This document shows positions 11,659 to 24,848 of a stretch of DNA of 64,000 nt, one piece after another. How positions within the stretch are numbered: the first letter of the stretch is position 1; each line of letters starts with the position of its first letter. A program made the translations under genes and the position numbers. Source of the stretch: Cornus controversa (lineage: Eukaryota; Streptophyta; Magnoliopsida; Cornales; Cornaceae). The notes under the pieces are model-generated. The model had not been told where the DNA came from. It did no database searches and was given only the letters and a program-made list of their open reading frames with translations. Location of the stretch: positions 105,582,033 through 105,646,032 of the forward strand of contig CM048845.1 in the NCBI GenBank assembly GCA_026545225.1, given 5' to 3'.

Positions 11659-13024
11659 AATATACAGTGATTACATACTAGCGAAAATGAAGGGTTAATC
11701 CTTTACACTTTTTTTCTTTTTTCCCGAGACGATGGTTTGTATTTAAGGCTTTTGATTTCTGATTCAGTGTGAATTGTAATTTGTAAGCGACTAACCGAAC
11801 GTCGGAGGGAAGCCCATAAGCTTTCTTGTCTTCATCAAACAGAAGGACAACAGGCAAAGCCCTAGCCCAGGCCCATTCAATAAAGTTCATTTTCAGGAGA
11901 AATGTGTTATTGAAAATATATCAAAATGAGAAATAAAATCATTTAACCTCCTTTTGTTAGTTCAAGAGATTATCTTCAAAAACATAGTTCGGGGTTATGT
12001 GCCATAAGCCTTTAAATAATACTTATTTCTCGTATTATATAAATTTTTACTAGTATTTTCTTATAAAAAATTAAGACAAAGAAGAAGAGTAAGAAGAAAA
12101 AGAAAGAAAGAATTGTAGAGATTTTTAGAAAAGAATAATTTTAGGAAAGTACATTTGGAAATTATATACAAGTATATAAAAACATTTGGAAGTATCAATT
12201 ACTTATAAATAAAAAATATTTTTAAAATTACCGATATATTTAAAAAGTATCGAATACGTATGTAAGTACGGTCGTCGTTCACCGAAGTTTCTGTCACTGG
12301 CTCTCCTGTTTTTAGGTCACTAACTTCCTTGACCTTTCAACACTGAGAAGGCGTCAACTCCCATACATAATCTTATGATTTTGGTAAAATATGTATTTTT
12401 GGTAAATAGTCGCTCGGACCTGGTCACTACGACTCTTTTTGTGAACTCCTTTTGTGAAGGGCACCCCTTCCTTAGAAGTTATGATACAATAAATCTCCAT
12501 CTCTGGCTATCAAAATAAGAAAGGACAAGAATCTTCTGAGTTGAATCTTTCTACGTTATTATGCATTGAATTAAAAACCGTGCTTAACAGATTGGTATTG
12601 AGTCATTGACGTATTTGAATTAATTATGAATATTTATTTGGCTAGTTACGTTTCTCATATATTGAAGGAAAAGAACTCCAGATTTTTTCTATTGGGGTTG
12701 TTTCCTGTTGTAGCCTTTGGGCTTCTTTTCTTTCAATAAAATCTTTTTTATCGGAAAAAAGAAATAGCAAGAGAATAGAATTTCTTTCAGATAAACAATA
12801 ATTTAAAGTTCACAGCAACTACACTAAACACAATGTCAATACATCATTCAATAAATTGTCATTATTCAGTATTTGTTATGCCAATTTTGCAACAGAGGTT
12901 AGACAAAGATTGAATACTCGATACAAATTCGAACATGAGTTATCGTACTAGACAATCCAACCATGTTATTATTGATTGATTTATCTTAATAATAATACTT
13001 AGCTCTTTAATATAGTGTTGTCAA

Positions 13025-13063
<39 letters not shown>

Positions 13064-15835
13064 TAATTAACATGACGGGAAAGAAATAAACGTTTAATTA
13101 ATTGCCATACTGTGTTACTGTGTACGACAATTGTGTGCTGTGCAAACTCTTGGAAATATTCTACAATCAAAACCAGGGAAAAATAAAAGAAGATAAATAT
13201 ATATATATATATAATCAAAGAATGATATATTGATGAAATAAATAAAAGTTGCTGGTTACATAGTACACAAGTAGCCAGCAAGCAAAGCAACGAACAAAAT
13301 CACACACACACCCAGAGAATACCCCTAAAACCCTACGAAGTGGAAGATTGGAAGTAGGGGAAGAGACAAGGTTGGAACAGGTTACATGTCTCTGTGGCGG
13401 ATTGTTTGATTCTGATGATTAATGCACACATGTGAATAGGTGGGTACGTTGTGGTTTGTCCATGTGGAATGGAGACAATCTTAATTGGATCACTTACAAT
13501 TGGAATATCAAGTGCATCAACAAAAATCCCTCTCACCATAACTCTCTCTCATTCAAATCTTTTTTTTTTCTTTTTTTTTTTTAATTTTGACAAAACTCAC
13601 ACACCTACATTGCCTCCTATGAAAATTAATTGAAGAAGATCTACGTTATGTCCAGTGTAAATATATGCACCAGATGAATTTGAGTCGCACTTGTTATTCA
13701 TGCGCTGTGAGTCTTACGGTACATATTAAACACATACACATGAGATTCACCCGGTATATTTACACTATATACATTGTAAACGTTCTCGAAAAGTTGAACT
13801 CTCGACTTTCTACTTTAGAAGATGAAGAAGTATCACTATATTACAACATTCGGTGATTGGTCTCTTGGAAAAAAAAAAAAAAAATTTCCAAATGCATCAA
13901 AATTGATCGAAAAATGTTAACCCCAAAAACGAAATTACAGTATAAATTGTGACATGTACCAACATTGCAACTTAATTTTGAGTTCATTGAGATGGAATGT
14001 TTAATTACTATTACCCACATTGTAATAGTGTGAATTTATTCATGTACCGCGTGGACCCCCAGCTAAAATAGATGAACTGTGTACTGGTCCATATTGAATA
14101 TATATCCACATTATTTGTTTTAGTTTTATGGTCATGCTTTTTTTGATCTTATCTATTTTATAAGTATATCGCCAAATGCTTTTATTGTAACTATTGTTGC
14201 ATGGTTGTCTTTCTTAGTGTGTTACAGCAAAACTCTTCTAGCAAGAAAATAGGCAAAAGGCTATTCCCTTTTCATCAATATTAGATTAAAAGGAATAATT
14301 AGGTTGAATGTCCAAGGAGAGCTCGTATGTCTTATTATATGATGTAAACCTGATTGCGAAAGTCTATACGATTGCAAATTGCTCAATTCACGCAAGTTAA
14401 AGTGAAATTGAATTTTCTCACTTTTGGTCGAGAATTTTATTATTGGCAGTTATCTTGTTTTGCTAGTTTTTTTTATGTTGATAGGTTTTTCTACAATGTT
14501 TGTTTATTGTTTTTATTATTATAAATAGAATACAAGTCGTTCAATTATCAATAATATATCAAATTTCTTCGATTGTGAACATTCATAACTTCTGCTTTTT
14601 CTCTCTGTAACTATTTTAAAGTTAAAAAAAAAAAAAAGATGTTGTGAAGGAGAATATTGAATACATGTTAGAATTTTATTTTAGCTGATCATGACTGGTA
14701 TCTAATTTTCCCTAGCCTTTTTGGTCTTTCTTAGGCTTTTACATGATGATTGATTGCTTCTGGTGGCTTACAAGAAAGAGGGGAATTATATATATATATA
14801 TATATATATATGGGTGATGTAAGAACAACTTAGACACCATTGGGTGGCATGGTATGACCTCCATCTTCCTAAAGAAGAAGCCCAAAGTTCTTGTTTCTCT
14901 AAACCTTTTTCAATTTTATATGGAATCTTCTTAATTACTATCTCATCCATTGCAGTGTAATATATATATTGCTCTTTCCTTCTTTTTAGTGCTGCTTATA
15001 TTTTTCTTCACCCATGTTAAATTGAAGTTGATCTTCAATCTTCTTGAGCTTCTTTTGGAAATTAATTTCCAATCTTGTTGAGCTTCCTCTATACTTGCTT
15101 ACTTGTACAAATTAATTTCCAAATTCCCCAGTTCTGCATCACTTGTGCAATCTTCTATAACAAAATGCTTCAAATTAATTTTCTTCAATTATGTGATCAT
15201 AAAATTCAACATACCTACTATCACATTATGTGACCATAAAATTCAACATACCTACTATCATCTCTCTCTTCAAGAAATGCAATCACTCTTAAGTTCAAAC
15301 ATGTCAATTTTTCATCAATTTTTTTCTTGTTTCATTTCTTACTTTAGTAGATGTCAACTCTTTCATCAATTACTTCTTTTTATTCAATTTCTTCATCAAA
15401 GTCAGCATCCTCAAATTATTTTGCTTCAATATCACTTAATTGGATATCTTATGCAGTCACTAAATCGTACTTTTTTTCTCAATTTTTTATTTATTTTAAC
15501 TTCATCATTTCATTTGATCTTTCTATTAATTTTCTTCTTCTTCCATCTCATCTTCAATATATATATATATATATATATTCTTTTCAAATTCTTGTTCTTC
15601 AATAATTTGTATCCAATATCAGTAAGTAATAATTTAACCTTACAACTATATATGAGAAATGAGCTCGAGCTCAAACTTTTGACGTACCTGATTAGGAGAT
15701 TTCAAATCTTGTATATATTTCCAAACTACTTAGTGGACTGACTTTCCAAGTTTTCCAATATTCTAGAAGACGTCAAAATTGAAAAAGAAGTACAATAGAA
15801 AGAGAAAATATTTTAAAATTGGAAGTTGAGTAGGA
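11659..15835. other. Gene-free, AT-rich spacer
   Basis: The first part is the ALKBH promoter. I see no recognisable gene in the rest. It contains (TA)n tracts at about 13028-13061, 13198-13212 and 14788-14811. A segment near 12700-12755 resembles a retroelement 3' tail (TTTCAATAAAATC followed by T runs). A TATAAATAG-containing AT-rich stretch near 14520-14600 could be an LTR relic. Phe- and Ser-rich open frames at 15103-15741 look like low-complexity chance ORFs. Confidence 0.5.
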
Positions 15836-16445
15836 TATTAAATAGGGAAAATTAGATTTTGGTGACCAAAATTAAAAAAATTTGATTTATAGTGACCTTA
15901 AACTCAATAAAAGGTAAATAGTGACCAATCTTGAAAAGTAATTGCCAATGAGTGACCATTTAACTTTAATGTCCAAAATACCCTCCCTGTTATTTAGAAA
16001 TTCTCAATCCCTTATTTATCTTCTCCAATCTCAATTCTAAATATCAAATCTTCAAAAGACATACAAAGATTTTAGAAAAAAAAGTATATATAGAGACAGA
16101 ATCTCTCTCTCTCTCGCTCTATATATATATATATATATATATTTAGACATATATGTTAATATTACAATTAATGCATGTGCATATATTATTATTTTTTTCT
16201 TTGGTAGATTTTAGGGCTCCAAAGATACAACAAGAGTTATAACTTGAAATGAATTAACTATGGGATACCTAATATAAAAAAAAGAAACATATGAGGCAGT
16301 AGGTAATATGTTTATTAACCAAGCCTATTCATATCCTCCAATATTCCTTATTAATAATTAATTGCACCCAAATTAAGTTTTTTTTTATTTTTTTGTTAAT
16401 GAGATATTAATATACAAGAATATATATATATATATATATATACAA

Positions 16446-16479
<34 letters not shown>

Positions 16480-16739
16480 TCTTTAGAATGTATATATGTT
16501 CATATATTACAAGTCATTAGATTCTTTAATTTTTTTGATTTTTGGATTTGAAAAAATGAAGAAAAGATGGGAATTTATGGACAGAATGAAGGGTATTTTG
16601 GGCTTTAAGATTAAATGGTCACTTATTAGCAATTATTTTTTAAGTTTGGTCACTATTTACCTTTTATTGAGTTTAAGGTCACTAAATAGCAATATTTTTT
16701 CAATTTTGGTCACTGAAATCTAATTTTCCCTATTAAATA
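15836..16739. mobile_element. Non-autonomous Mutator-type (MULE) element with long TIRs and perfect 9-bp TSD
   Basis: The element is 15845-16730 (886 bp). Both ends read GGGAAAATTAGATTT inward, and the terminal inverted repeats continue for about 145 bp (15845-15989 against 16588-16730), including the repeated phrase GTGACC(A/T). It is flanked by TATTAAATA at 15836-15844 and 16731-16739, a perfect 9-bp duplication diagnostic of Mutator-like transposition. The interior is non-coding and holds (CT)n and several (TA)n runs (16124-16142, 16424-16477). No transposase. Confidence 0.85.
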
Positions 16740-18328
16740 TTCGTGTTCAGAAAAACTTTGTATGCAACATAAGGGATTTTTTTTTTTTCCTTTTTCTGAA
16801 AAAAAATAAGGGCATAATTAAGCTTGTCCATGTAAATAAAATAGCCTAAACTAAAGTACCTCTATAGTTAAAGGCTAAAGAAATTTGATAATTAAGCTTC
16901 AAATTTGAGCTTTAACTAAAAGTGTGTCCAAGAAGAAAAGAAAGTGAAGATATATCATATATGGTCCTCAAGGCAATGCAAGAGAAGAAGCTAAGGAAAA
17001 AGCCAAATATATATATATATATATATATATATCACCTGTGAAAATCAATCATCCAATTAATTTCATCAATAATTCAAAAACATTGTAAGAAAAAAGTTCA
17101 TAGTGATCACTCGTATATATGTGCATGTACCATATAATAAAATAGACTTTCGAAGTGAGCACATAAGTCCTTGGTAGTTTTAAAACATCAGCACCTTATT
17201 CCCTAATAGAATTTCAGCCACTTTCTATGCAGATGAGTTAAATTTTTTTATAATTCCAAAATTACTCTCTAATATTACCTTTATACCCCTCTTCTTTTTT
17301 TTTTTTTTTAGCTCTATTTCGCTCTCCATTCTCTCAATCCAGTTCTCTCTCTCTCAGCTTCGGTGGTAGAAGGTTGGAGACCCGGAATTTGCTAATGTCA
17401 TCAAATGAAAATGTTTTGTTTGCTCACCATGCCATGCACAACACCAATTAATTCAAACCCAGCCATTGCTGAAAATGTTTTGTTTTCTCTCTCTTTCCTC
17501 TTTTCTCTTCTCCTCGGATTTCCATGTGCAGCATATATGTTTCCATGCATCAGTTCCAAACTCACTGATACATCTGGATGCCTTTATTATTTTGTTCCAT
17601 AAACTTCTAGAGCTGCTGGCGGCCTTGGGTTTTCAAAATCAGGAAAAAATCAATGAGGCAATTGACATGAAAGAACACCAGCAATCAATTCCAGTATAAA
17701 GTCAACTTGGTTAGCTAGGCTTGTGTCTATTAAGAGAAAGTCTCCTAAACGAAAAAGGAAAACCAATATTCAAAATAAATTACATTAGGAAAAGAGAGAC
17801 CATCAAGTGGGTTTTGGTGCCACTATACAGCCTATTTTTGTATCTGTCACCACCAATCTCCATAACGATCACTACCAACCACAATCCAATTCTTAACATC
17901 TTTCACTTCTATATATTAAATTATTTTTTTATGCCTAAACTAATTTTTTTCCCCAACCCCCCAGAAACCCAGAAACAGAAAGAAAAAAAAAAATCATCCC
18001 TCTTCCGGCAGTAAACAGGACAAGTACAACTCACCAGCCGAAAGTTGATAAAGGGTATTTTTTATTTTTTGTATTTTTTAAAGAAGTTAATTATAAGGGA
18101 TAGTTTAGTAAATGCACAATGACAAGTACAAACGAGTATTTTGTTCATAACGGTGAAAGTGCCAGGGAGTATGTCTTGTACATGCCATTCTGTCAATCTA
18201 TATGCATGCATGCACATTAATGATATAATATTTAACTAATTAATTAGTAGATTTTCAAAATTAATATCCAACAATATTGCATACACAAACTGATGGGACT
18301 CTACAGTAGAACGTCAATATATCTCTGA

Positions 18329-18494
18329 AAAAGTATACAATATTCCGGAGATATTGATGATGTGGTATTTTCGAGAAGTGTAGGTCCTTCATTTCTTCTT
18401 GATTGTAATGAAATTCGTAATTTTCAAAAGAGATGAAGGACTTACGCATGTCAGAGATGACATATCATCAATACTCCTGGAGTATTGTATAATT
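18329..18494. mobile_element. Fold-back MITE, older copy of the family at 54527
   Basis: The left end AAAAGTATACAATATTCCGG, followed by AGATATTGATGATGTGG, pairs with the right end CATATCATCAATACTCCTGG followed by AGTATTGTATAATTT. The interior (TTCTTGATTGTAATGAAATT) matches the interior of the element at 54527-54697. Divergence of the ends suggests an old insertion, and no clear target duplication remains. Confidence 0.65.
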
Positions 18495-20564
18495 TAATTT
18501 CTCCTGGGTTATAACCATTGGATCATGGTCTTTAATACTATATTGTATATATATATATATATATATATATGATCGAAAAATGCAGCAACTTACAGTCTTA
18601 CACAAATAGGTACTCATAGGACATCATGTGACCATATATCAGAGTGAATATATTATATATGTATAGTTCATGAATGTAGTTCTGTCTGTAATTCTGTATT
18701 GTCTTCTTCGCAAGTTTGTTGGTTTCAATCTTATCCCTGCCCCAAAAATAATATTATTAAAATAAAACAAAAATTAATGGTTATACATATATATTACTGC
18801 TTATTTTACCTAAAAATGATTACAATTTTAGAGAATGATCTTTATTATATGGTAATGCTCAGTTGGGATTTTGGTGCATATAATACGACATTGATTATCT
18901 TAGCCATTGTATTATATTGAATTAAGAAATTTATTTGTTGTGCAGACTGTCTAATACGAAGTAATATACTATATAAAAATATGTGTGTATATATATGTGT
19001 TTGTCTTTAGCATATATGTGTTTTTGGTTCTATAACACACAGATATAGTACGTACTTGGTTATGGTGTGTCACAATATATAAATATATATATATATAATA
19101 TAGTGATCAATTCAAATACTCCACCCACAATTTGGGAATAGCAGTAGAATGTATGATGACCGAAAAGAATTGACAACGCAAGTAAAAAGAATGACACCTA
19201 GAGAGAGAGAGAGAGATATGCTAAACGCGTTGGAAGGGAGGGAATCAGGCTCGTGACGGGGGTTAAGTCAAGGAAGTTGAGGAGAGAGAACGCGCGTGAA
19301 GAGAGAGAGAGAGAAGGCATCGAAAGCAGCGAAGGAAGGCGTTGTGTTGTAGTTGTAGCATATGTTGTAGTATTTGTATTAGCTGTCAAATGCTTCCAAA
19401 CGCTTCTCACGGGGGATCTATAGACACCTCCCAGTCTGTCTCTCTCTCTACTCGCCGTCATCCTTTTGTCCTCTATCTTCCATATACACGCATTCATCTG
19501 TCGTATGTGTCTGTGTGTGTATATATATATATATATATAATCTATATTACATTTAAATTTGGTTCAAAATATCATTATTTATGTGGTCTAAAATTAATCT
19601 ATCCAAAGATGTATCAGCTACTATTCCTTTTATATTAATAGTGTCATAAATCCGAATTTACATATATATATATATATAAATTACTAACATTACATTCAAT
19701 TCCGCAGTGTAGGAGAGAGTAAGATTAAAGTGAAGATTGGAGCATGAGATGAAACTTTGAAACCATTTATAATGCAATCTTCGCCGTGAGTGAACCACCG
19801 ACCTCTCCAAATCGAAACACAAGTACCACAGGAACTGTGTGATTTAATTTACACTGTTAATTACAATGCACTGTAAAGCAGACGATCAAACTCTTCCTTA
19901 CAATACTATTTATGGTTATGGCTCATGCTGAATGTGACCGTCACGTCCATTTACCAAATTGACCCAGTTTTATCATTTCTACATCCTTCGTATATATATT
20001 TTGTTGTTTTTCGGTAAGTCTTTCTATATATTCTGTGACAAGACTTCCGTCAAGGGTTTTTTTGACTAGTAGTATCATAGTAGATGTCAAACAAACTACG
20101 TCGCAATTGCTAATTTAGTTTTCTTTAGGTACCATGTCAAAAACGTAATCATGCTAGCTCATTATTACAGAAAAGAGTTAAATTATTGTGATTGTTTTCA
20201 CCTACCAGTAAAGTTTAGTGTGGAAGAGTAGGGTTTAAGCAACTGTTTCTAAGACTACTTCTTTATAAGATTATACAACAAATCTAGACATAAGATTAGA
20301 AGAGTGACAAAAATATATTATTTTTTTAACTTAGATTGAAATTGAATAATGTTAGATGTTGTCGAATAGGCGTAACATAAACCTTGCATTTGACTCAATC
20401 TCGGAATTTCAAGGATTTTGAAATATGATACGTTATATTCAAAATTATCATCACCACAACTACGAAAAAGTATTGAATACCATCATCTTTTGGTATTTTT
20501 GTTCTTCTCTTGTAAATTTGGAACACACGTATTTTATTTTGCAATAGATTTTATTTAAGTAAGA

Positions 20565-21085
20565 CTAATGCTCTGTACGGTAGAATGAAAAAAATTGGAT
20601 GGAAGAGAGAAGAAGGGATGGATGAGACGTCACTAGGGAAAATGATTTTGTTCTTCATTTTTTTTAATTTGTTTGGTATAATGGAAAAGAAGAGAATGAG
20701 ATAATACACACTTTATTTATTAAAAAATAAGAGAAGAAAGAGTTTTAATTTATTTTTACCATTATATCCATCACTATTTACAGTACTCCTTTGAACATTT
20801 ATTATGTTATATAATATAATATAATTATGAATTATTGTTTGGGTTTATTAAATAATTATAAGCATAATTTACTAATTTAAATTTTTTATAATAGCCTTGT
20901 CTTTTTTCCTGTCTTTTCTTCATATTTGGAGGAATGAAATTTGTAAAAAATGAAGGATGATTCATGTATATATCTCCTTATTTTCTCTTCTCTCATTGTC
21001 TACTCTTTATCAAAGGAAGAAAGTTTGTATCTTCCTTCTTATCATCCCTCCACCCCTCTTCCTTTCTACCAAACTAATCATAAAG
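20565..21085. mobile_element. Putative MITE with degenerate inverted ends
   Basis: The left end (CTCTGTACGGTAGAATGAAA, then GGATGGAAGAGAGAAGAAGG) is roughly the reverse complement of the right end (CCCTCTTCCTTTCTACCAAA). A related left end occurs at about 26947-27080 (GTTTGGTACGAGGGATATAA, then GGATGGATGAGATGTCCCTA). Boundaries and superfamily are uncertain. Confidence 0.4.
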
Positions 21086-22158
21086 GAAAAGAGATTAAGA
21101 GTGTGATGTAGCGGAAGCAAAAAGGCAAACTTAGTTGCAAAAAAATCCAATATATCATTAATAAATGAATATTCTAAGTAAACCACATATACATATATAA
21201 GTAAACCTAAAAAGAAGCCAAAAATTGAACTATCTCAAAAAATTAGGAAATGAAATGTAATCACTAAAAAGTAAAAACTAGTATATGCATACCAAAAAAT
21301 TAGTCTAAATTGAACCTTAAGAACATCTCCAACTGAAATGTCAAATCATATATGACATTTGTAATAATTACTTTTGACATCAAGAACTCTTTAAACTGAT
21401 ACCTAAAATACCTACTTTGTATTTGAAATACCATTAAATATGTCAAATTTAGCATATCAAAAATGGTATGCCAAATAAAAATTTTCTATTATTTTAATCT
21501 ATGAATTTCTATTATTATTTTAAAATGTATTTTATAATAGTAATAAATTTGACATATAAAGTGGAGTATATTAAAATATCATATGTTAATTTGTTACGCC
21601 ATACTTAAAATAAATTTAAGATATGAAATTTGAAGTAGAAGTTGAAGATGCTCTAAGGGATGGAATTTGAAAGAAAAAAAAATGTTCGCATAACGACCAT
21701 GATTGAATCTCGTGAGCTTGCATATCATTGGCCAGATTCTAATCGAAAATAATCAAAACGAAACAGTCAAAATTATTTCGAAAAATGTGTCCGACAGTTC
21801 CAACAATCTCAATTCAATGATATCATGAGACAATCACTTCTAAGAAATAGATTCCGCCTTCGACATAAGGCACAAGGAGGTAAGTATATATGGTTAGAAA
21901 TATATATATATATATATATACACACACATATGACTCACCATTGGGAAAACAAAAGAAATGACTTCCAAACACGATTTCACTTGTTATAAAGGGACAAAAC
22001 GGTAATAATCAACTATCCTATCAGTCATTTTCTCCGTTTCCATGCATTTTTAAAAGGATACACAGGTCACTGTTAAAGGGTTAACTTATCGTTTATTCTA
22101 AAGTAAGACAAGTATTTCCAAAAGCAAACCGTGGTATAAATTTTTATGAGCGAGTTGT

Positions 22159-22170
<12 letters not shown>

Positions 22171-22213
<43 letters not shown>
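22171..22213. repeat. (AT)n microsatellite
   Basis: An uninterrupted AT run of about 42 bp follows a short (CATA)n stretch. Confidence 0.95.
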
Positions 22214-22215
<2 letters not shown>

Positions 22216-23102
22216 CATCTTCTTGAGTTGAACAACAAGATTAATTCAAATATAGCAATTACATAATTTATACATGAAAGTGAAACAGGATTGCTGAGTT
22301 TTTTTTTTCTTGGATGAGAAGTGAATTTTGTAGAAAAGAAAAAAGAAAAAAAAAACTATGTAGTATATACAACAAAGGTCAAAGAGAGCCAAAAGACAAC
22401 TTGAGGCTAGAAAAACCACCCTCAAACCAAAGCAAAAGCTAATTAACATATATAGCCAAAACACACTAGCAAAACAGCTAAAGAAAGGTACAAGCTTCAC
22501 TGTCAAAGAGCAGCTAGCAACCAGAAACAAAGCTCAACCAGCAGCTCTAGCTAGCTAATACAGGAATTTGGGAGATTCAGAAGAGAAGAAATGCTTCTGC
22601 ATCTATAGAGCCTAGCTAGGGACACACTAATTAAATTAATATATATATATACCACAAAGTTAATATGATTTTTGTTTTGTGGGGGCAAGTTTTCACACGG
22701 TTATATATATATATATATATATGTATAATTACAAACCGATGATATATATAAGTTAAACCTTAATTATTTTCTTCACCAACCATTGTTGGGTTATTGTTTT
22801 TATGCATGAGTCATTTCTTATGATGTTGTCAGGCGCTGTTCCACCAGTAGAGCATCAATTATAAGCAATCCTGAATCACGTGGCAATTCCGTAATTCCAT
22901 AGTAACAAAATTATAATATATCTCTATCTATCTGCCTCATATATCTGGCATTCATGCAGTAAACCAACAAGAGATATCATGTGAATTGAGAGCTCATCTT
23001 CCCTTTAAAAAACCCCTCCAAAATTTCTACTTGCTGCAATATAAGAGAGAGAGAGAGAGAAGTTGAGAGCTCAAGGTAAGAGGAAGAAGGTAGCTAGCAT
23101 AT

Positions 23103-23230
23103 ATGGGTTCTAGGGAGCAAAAGAGAGCGGTTCTATATGAAAAGTTGCAGCAACTTCGTTCTGCTGCTCACTCCACTGCTGTAGACATCCTCACCTTTTA
23201 GACCAATATCTGTTTCCTTGCCTTTCATCT

Positions 23231-23273
<43 letters not shown>

Positions 23274-24128
23274 CTTCTTCTTTCACGCACACACATATAT
23301 GTGTGTGTGCATATATATATATAGAGAGAGAGAGAGATCCTATCATCCCATAAACATGTCACACATATTTTCAATAGATTAAGAATATCATAACTCTTTG
23401 TAGATTCTATATCGCTTTTATTTTATTCATTTAAATTTCTCTAATAAAAATTAAAAATCTGATTTATTGAAGTATCGCTTAACGAGAGCGTGGACTAGTG
23501 AAATTTTGAACTGAGTTGTTGATAAAATCCAATCAAGTCTTCAAAATAAAGCTGTCCTTGATAATAAAAATTAATGAAATCCTAGCTAACACTCTCGTTT
23601 TCTTCAATTAATTTGTGAATATGTGATTGGCAGGTGAACAAGACCTCAATCATAGTAGATGCAGCAAAGTATATAGAGGAGTTGAAGGAAAAAGTAGAAA
23701 GACTGCACCAAGAAGTTGCAACTTCACAGATTTCAAGCGATGAAAACCCATTACCAATGGTACATATATATTATTATTTACCACAACTTCATTCATCTTC
23801 TTCAATGGTAATATATATATATCAGAAACAAACTTTATTCATTTAGTCTATATTAATTATCTATATATATACATATATATATATTTCAGCAGGTTACGGT
23901 GGAAACTCTAGAAAAGGGTTTCCTAATTAACGTGTTTTCGGGAAAGAATTGCCCAGGGTTGCTAGTCTCTATACTGGAAGCCTTTGAAGAGCTAGGTCTC
24001 GACGTCCTCGATGCTAGGGTTTCTTGTTCAGACAATTTCCGCCTTGAAGCTGTTGGAGGAGAAGTAATTAATTTCTTGTTTTTCTTTTCATTTTTTTAAT
24101 TTATTGCTTATATATGCTGATTAATCTG

Positions 24129-24180
<52 letters not shown>

Positions 24181-24645
24181 CAGCTTAATTAATTTATCTG
24201 ATCCAAGTGTCCTGTAGTTTTGTAATTTCTGAATATATCTAATCGCATCTATTAATTAATTGAAACATCACGTGTGACTTGTACAAATCAGCATGATTTG
24301 AACCACTCGTCTTGGATTTTTGATTTTGTGTACTGACAAATTTATGAGTGGCTACTATTGTAATATACCATATTAATTTCTTATGCCTTTTTTTTATTAA
24401 TTTTTTATTGGATGGATACAAGTGGGTTCAATGCTGCCCTGCATTTTTATATTAATCCATGCATTTATATATTATTTTTGTACATATAAATCCTATATTA
24501 TCGAATTAAAATTAAACAGATTGAGAACTAATTGATTTTTGTTTCTCAGAATCAAGGACAACATGATAGCATAGATGCTCAAGTGGTAAAACAAGCGGTG
24601 TTGCAAGCTATCAAGAACTGGAGCGAAAGTAGTGACGAGGAATAA
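23103..24645 (+). CDS. SCREAM-like HLH/ACT-domain regulatory protein
   Basis: Probable nuclear regulator related to the C-terminal half of ICE1/SCREAM-type bHLH factors. Exons: 23103-23180, 23634-23759, 23893-24063 and 24550-24645 (stop TAA included), all phase 0, 156 residues. Residues 1-50 (MGSREQKRAVLYEKLQQLRS, then NKTSIIVDAAKYIEELKEKV) form a helix-loop-helix with only a short basic start, so DNA binding is doubtful. Residues 69-125 (VTVETLEKGFLINVFSGKNC, PGLLVSILEAFEELGLDVLD) form an ACT-like dimerisation fold. The C-terminus has DAQVVKQAVLQAIKNW. It closely resembles Arabidopsis At2g40435/At3g56220 as I remember them. Exon 3 has a tandem acceptor CAGCAG (23887-23892); the family sequence supports the second AG, while the first would add one Gln. 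Introns contain long (TA)n and (CA)n tracts. A GA-rich leader lies at 23042-23062. Confidence 0.92.
23232..23271. repeat. (TA)n microsatellite in intron 1 of the HLH/ACT gene
   Basis: About 40 bp of TA dinucleotides lie 50 nt downstream of the exon 1 donor. A GTGTGTGTGC/(TA)n/(GA)n compound microsatellite follows at 23298-23335. Confidence 0.9.
24133..24180. repeat. Compound (AC)n(AT)n microsatellite in intron 3 of the HLH/ACT gene
   Basis: About 32 bp of AC dinucleotides run directly into about 16 bp of AT, 70 nt downstream of the exon 3 donor. Confidence 0.92.
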
Positions 24646-24815
24646 CCTAGTTAATTAATTTCTCCCTTTTTTTCTTCTTTTTTTATTCTCTTTCACTTTC
24701 TTATTTACTTCAATCTCTATCTTTTCTTTTATCTTGTAGCTCATAAAAGTAATATAATATTGAAAAGAAATCCTAATAAATCTTTATTTAATCAAAACTA
24801 AAATATGTCTCGAGC

Positions 24816-24848
<33 letters not shown>

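Larger units (their letters stand above)
16740..23036. other. Gene-free, microsatellite-rich spacer
   Basis: No gene recognised. It holds (TA)n tracts (about 17006-17031, 18547-18571, 19520-19538, 21900-21920), GA/CT runs at 19201-19216 and 19300-19314, and two MITE candidates listed separately. Short frames at 17405-17700 and 19198-19497 do not resemble a known family. The last few hundred bases are the likely promoter of the HLH/ACT gene. Confidence 0.5.

Noticed and set aside
11678..11890. 70-codon minus frame just upstream of the ALKBH gene
   Set aside because: No family match and no splice link to the ALKBH frame; sits where the promoter should be.
12640..12760. Possible LINE 3' tail (TTTCAATAAAATC plus T run)
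   Set aside because: No reverse-transcriptase similarity upstream and no TSD seen, so not called as an element.
15103..15741. 212-codon open frame on the plus strand
   Set aside because: Phe, Ser and Leu-rich low-complexity translation of T-rich DNA that includes a (TA)n run; no family resemblance.
17405..17699. Short frames with a signal-peptide-like start
   Set aside because: The hydrophobic stretch comes from a CT-rich tract; no continuation or homology recognised.
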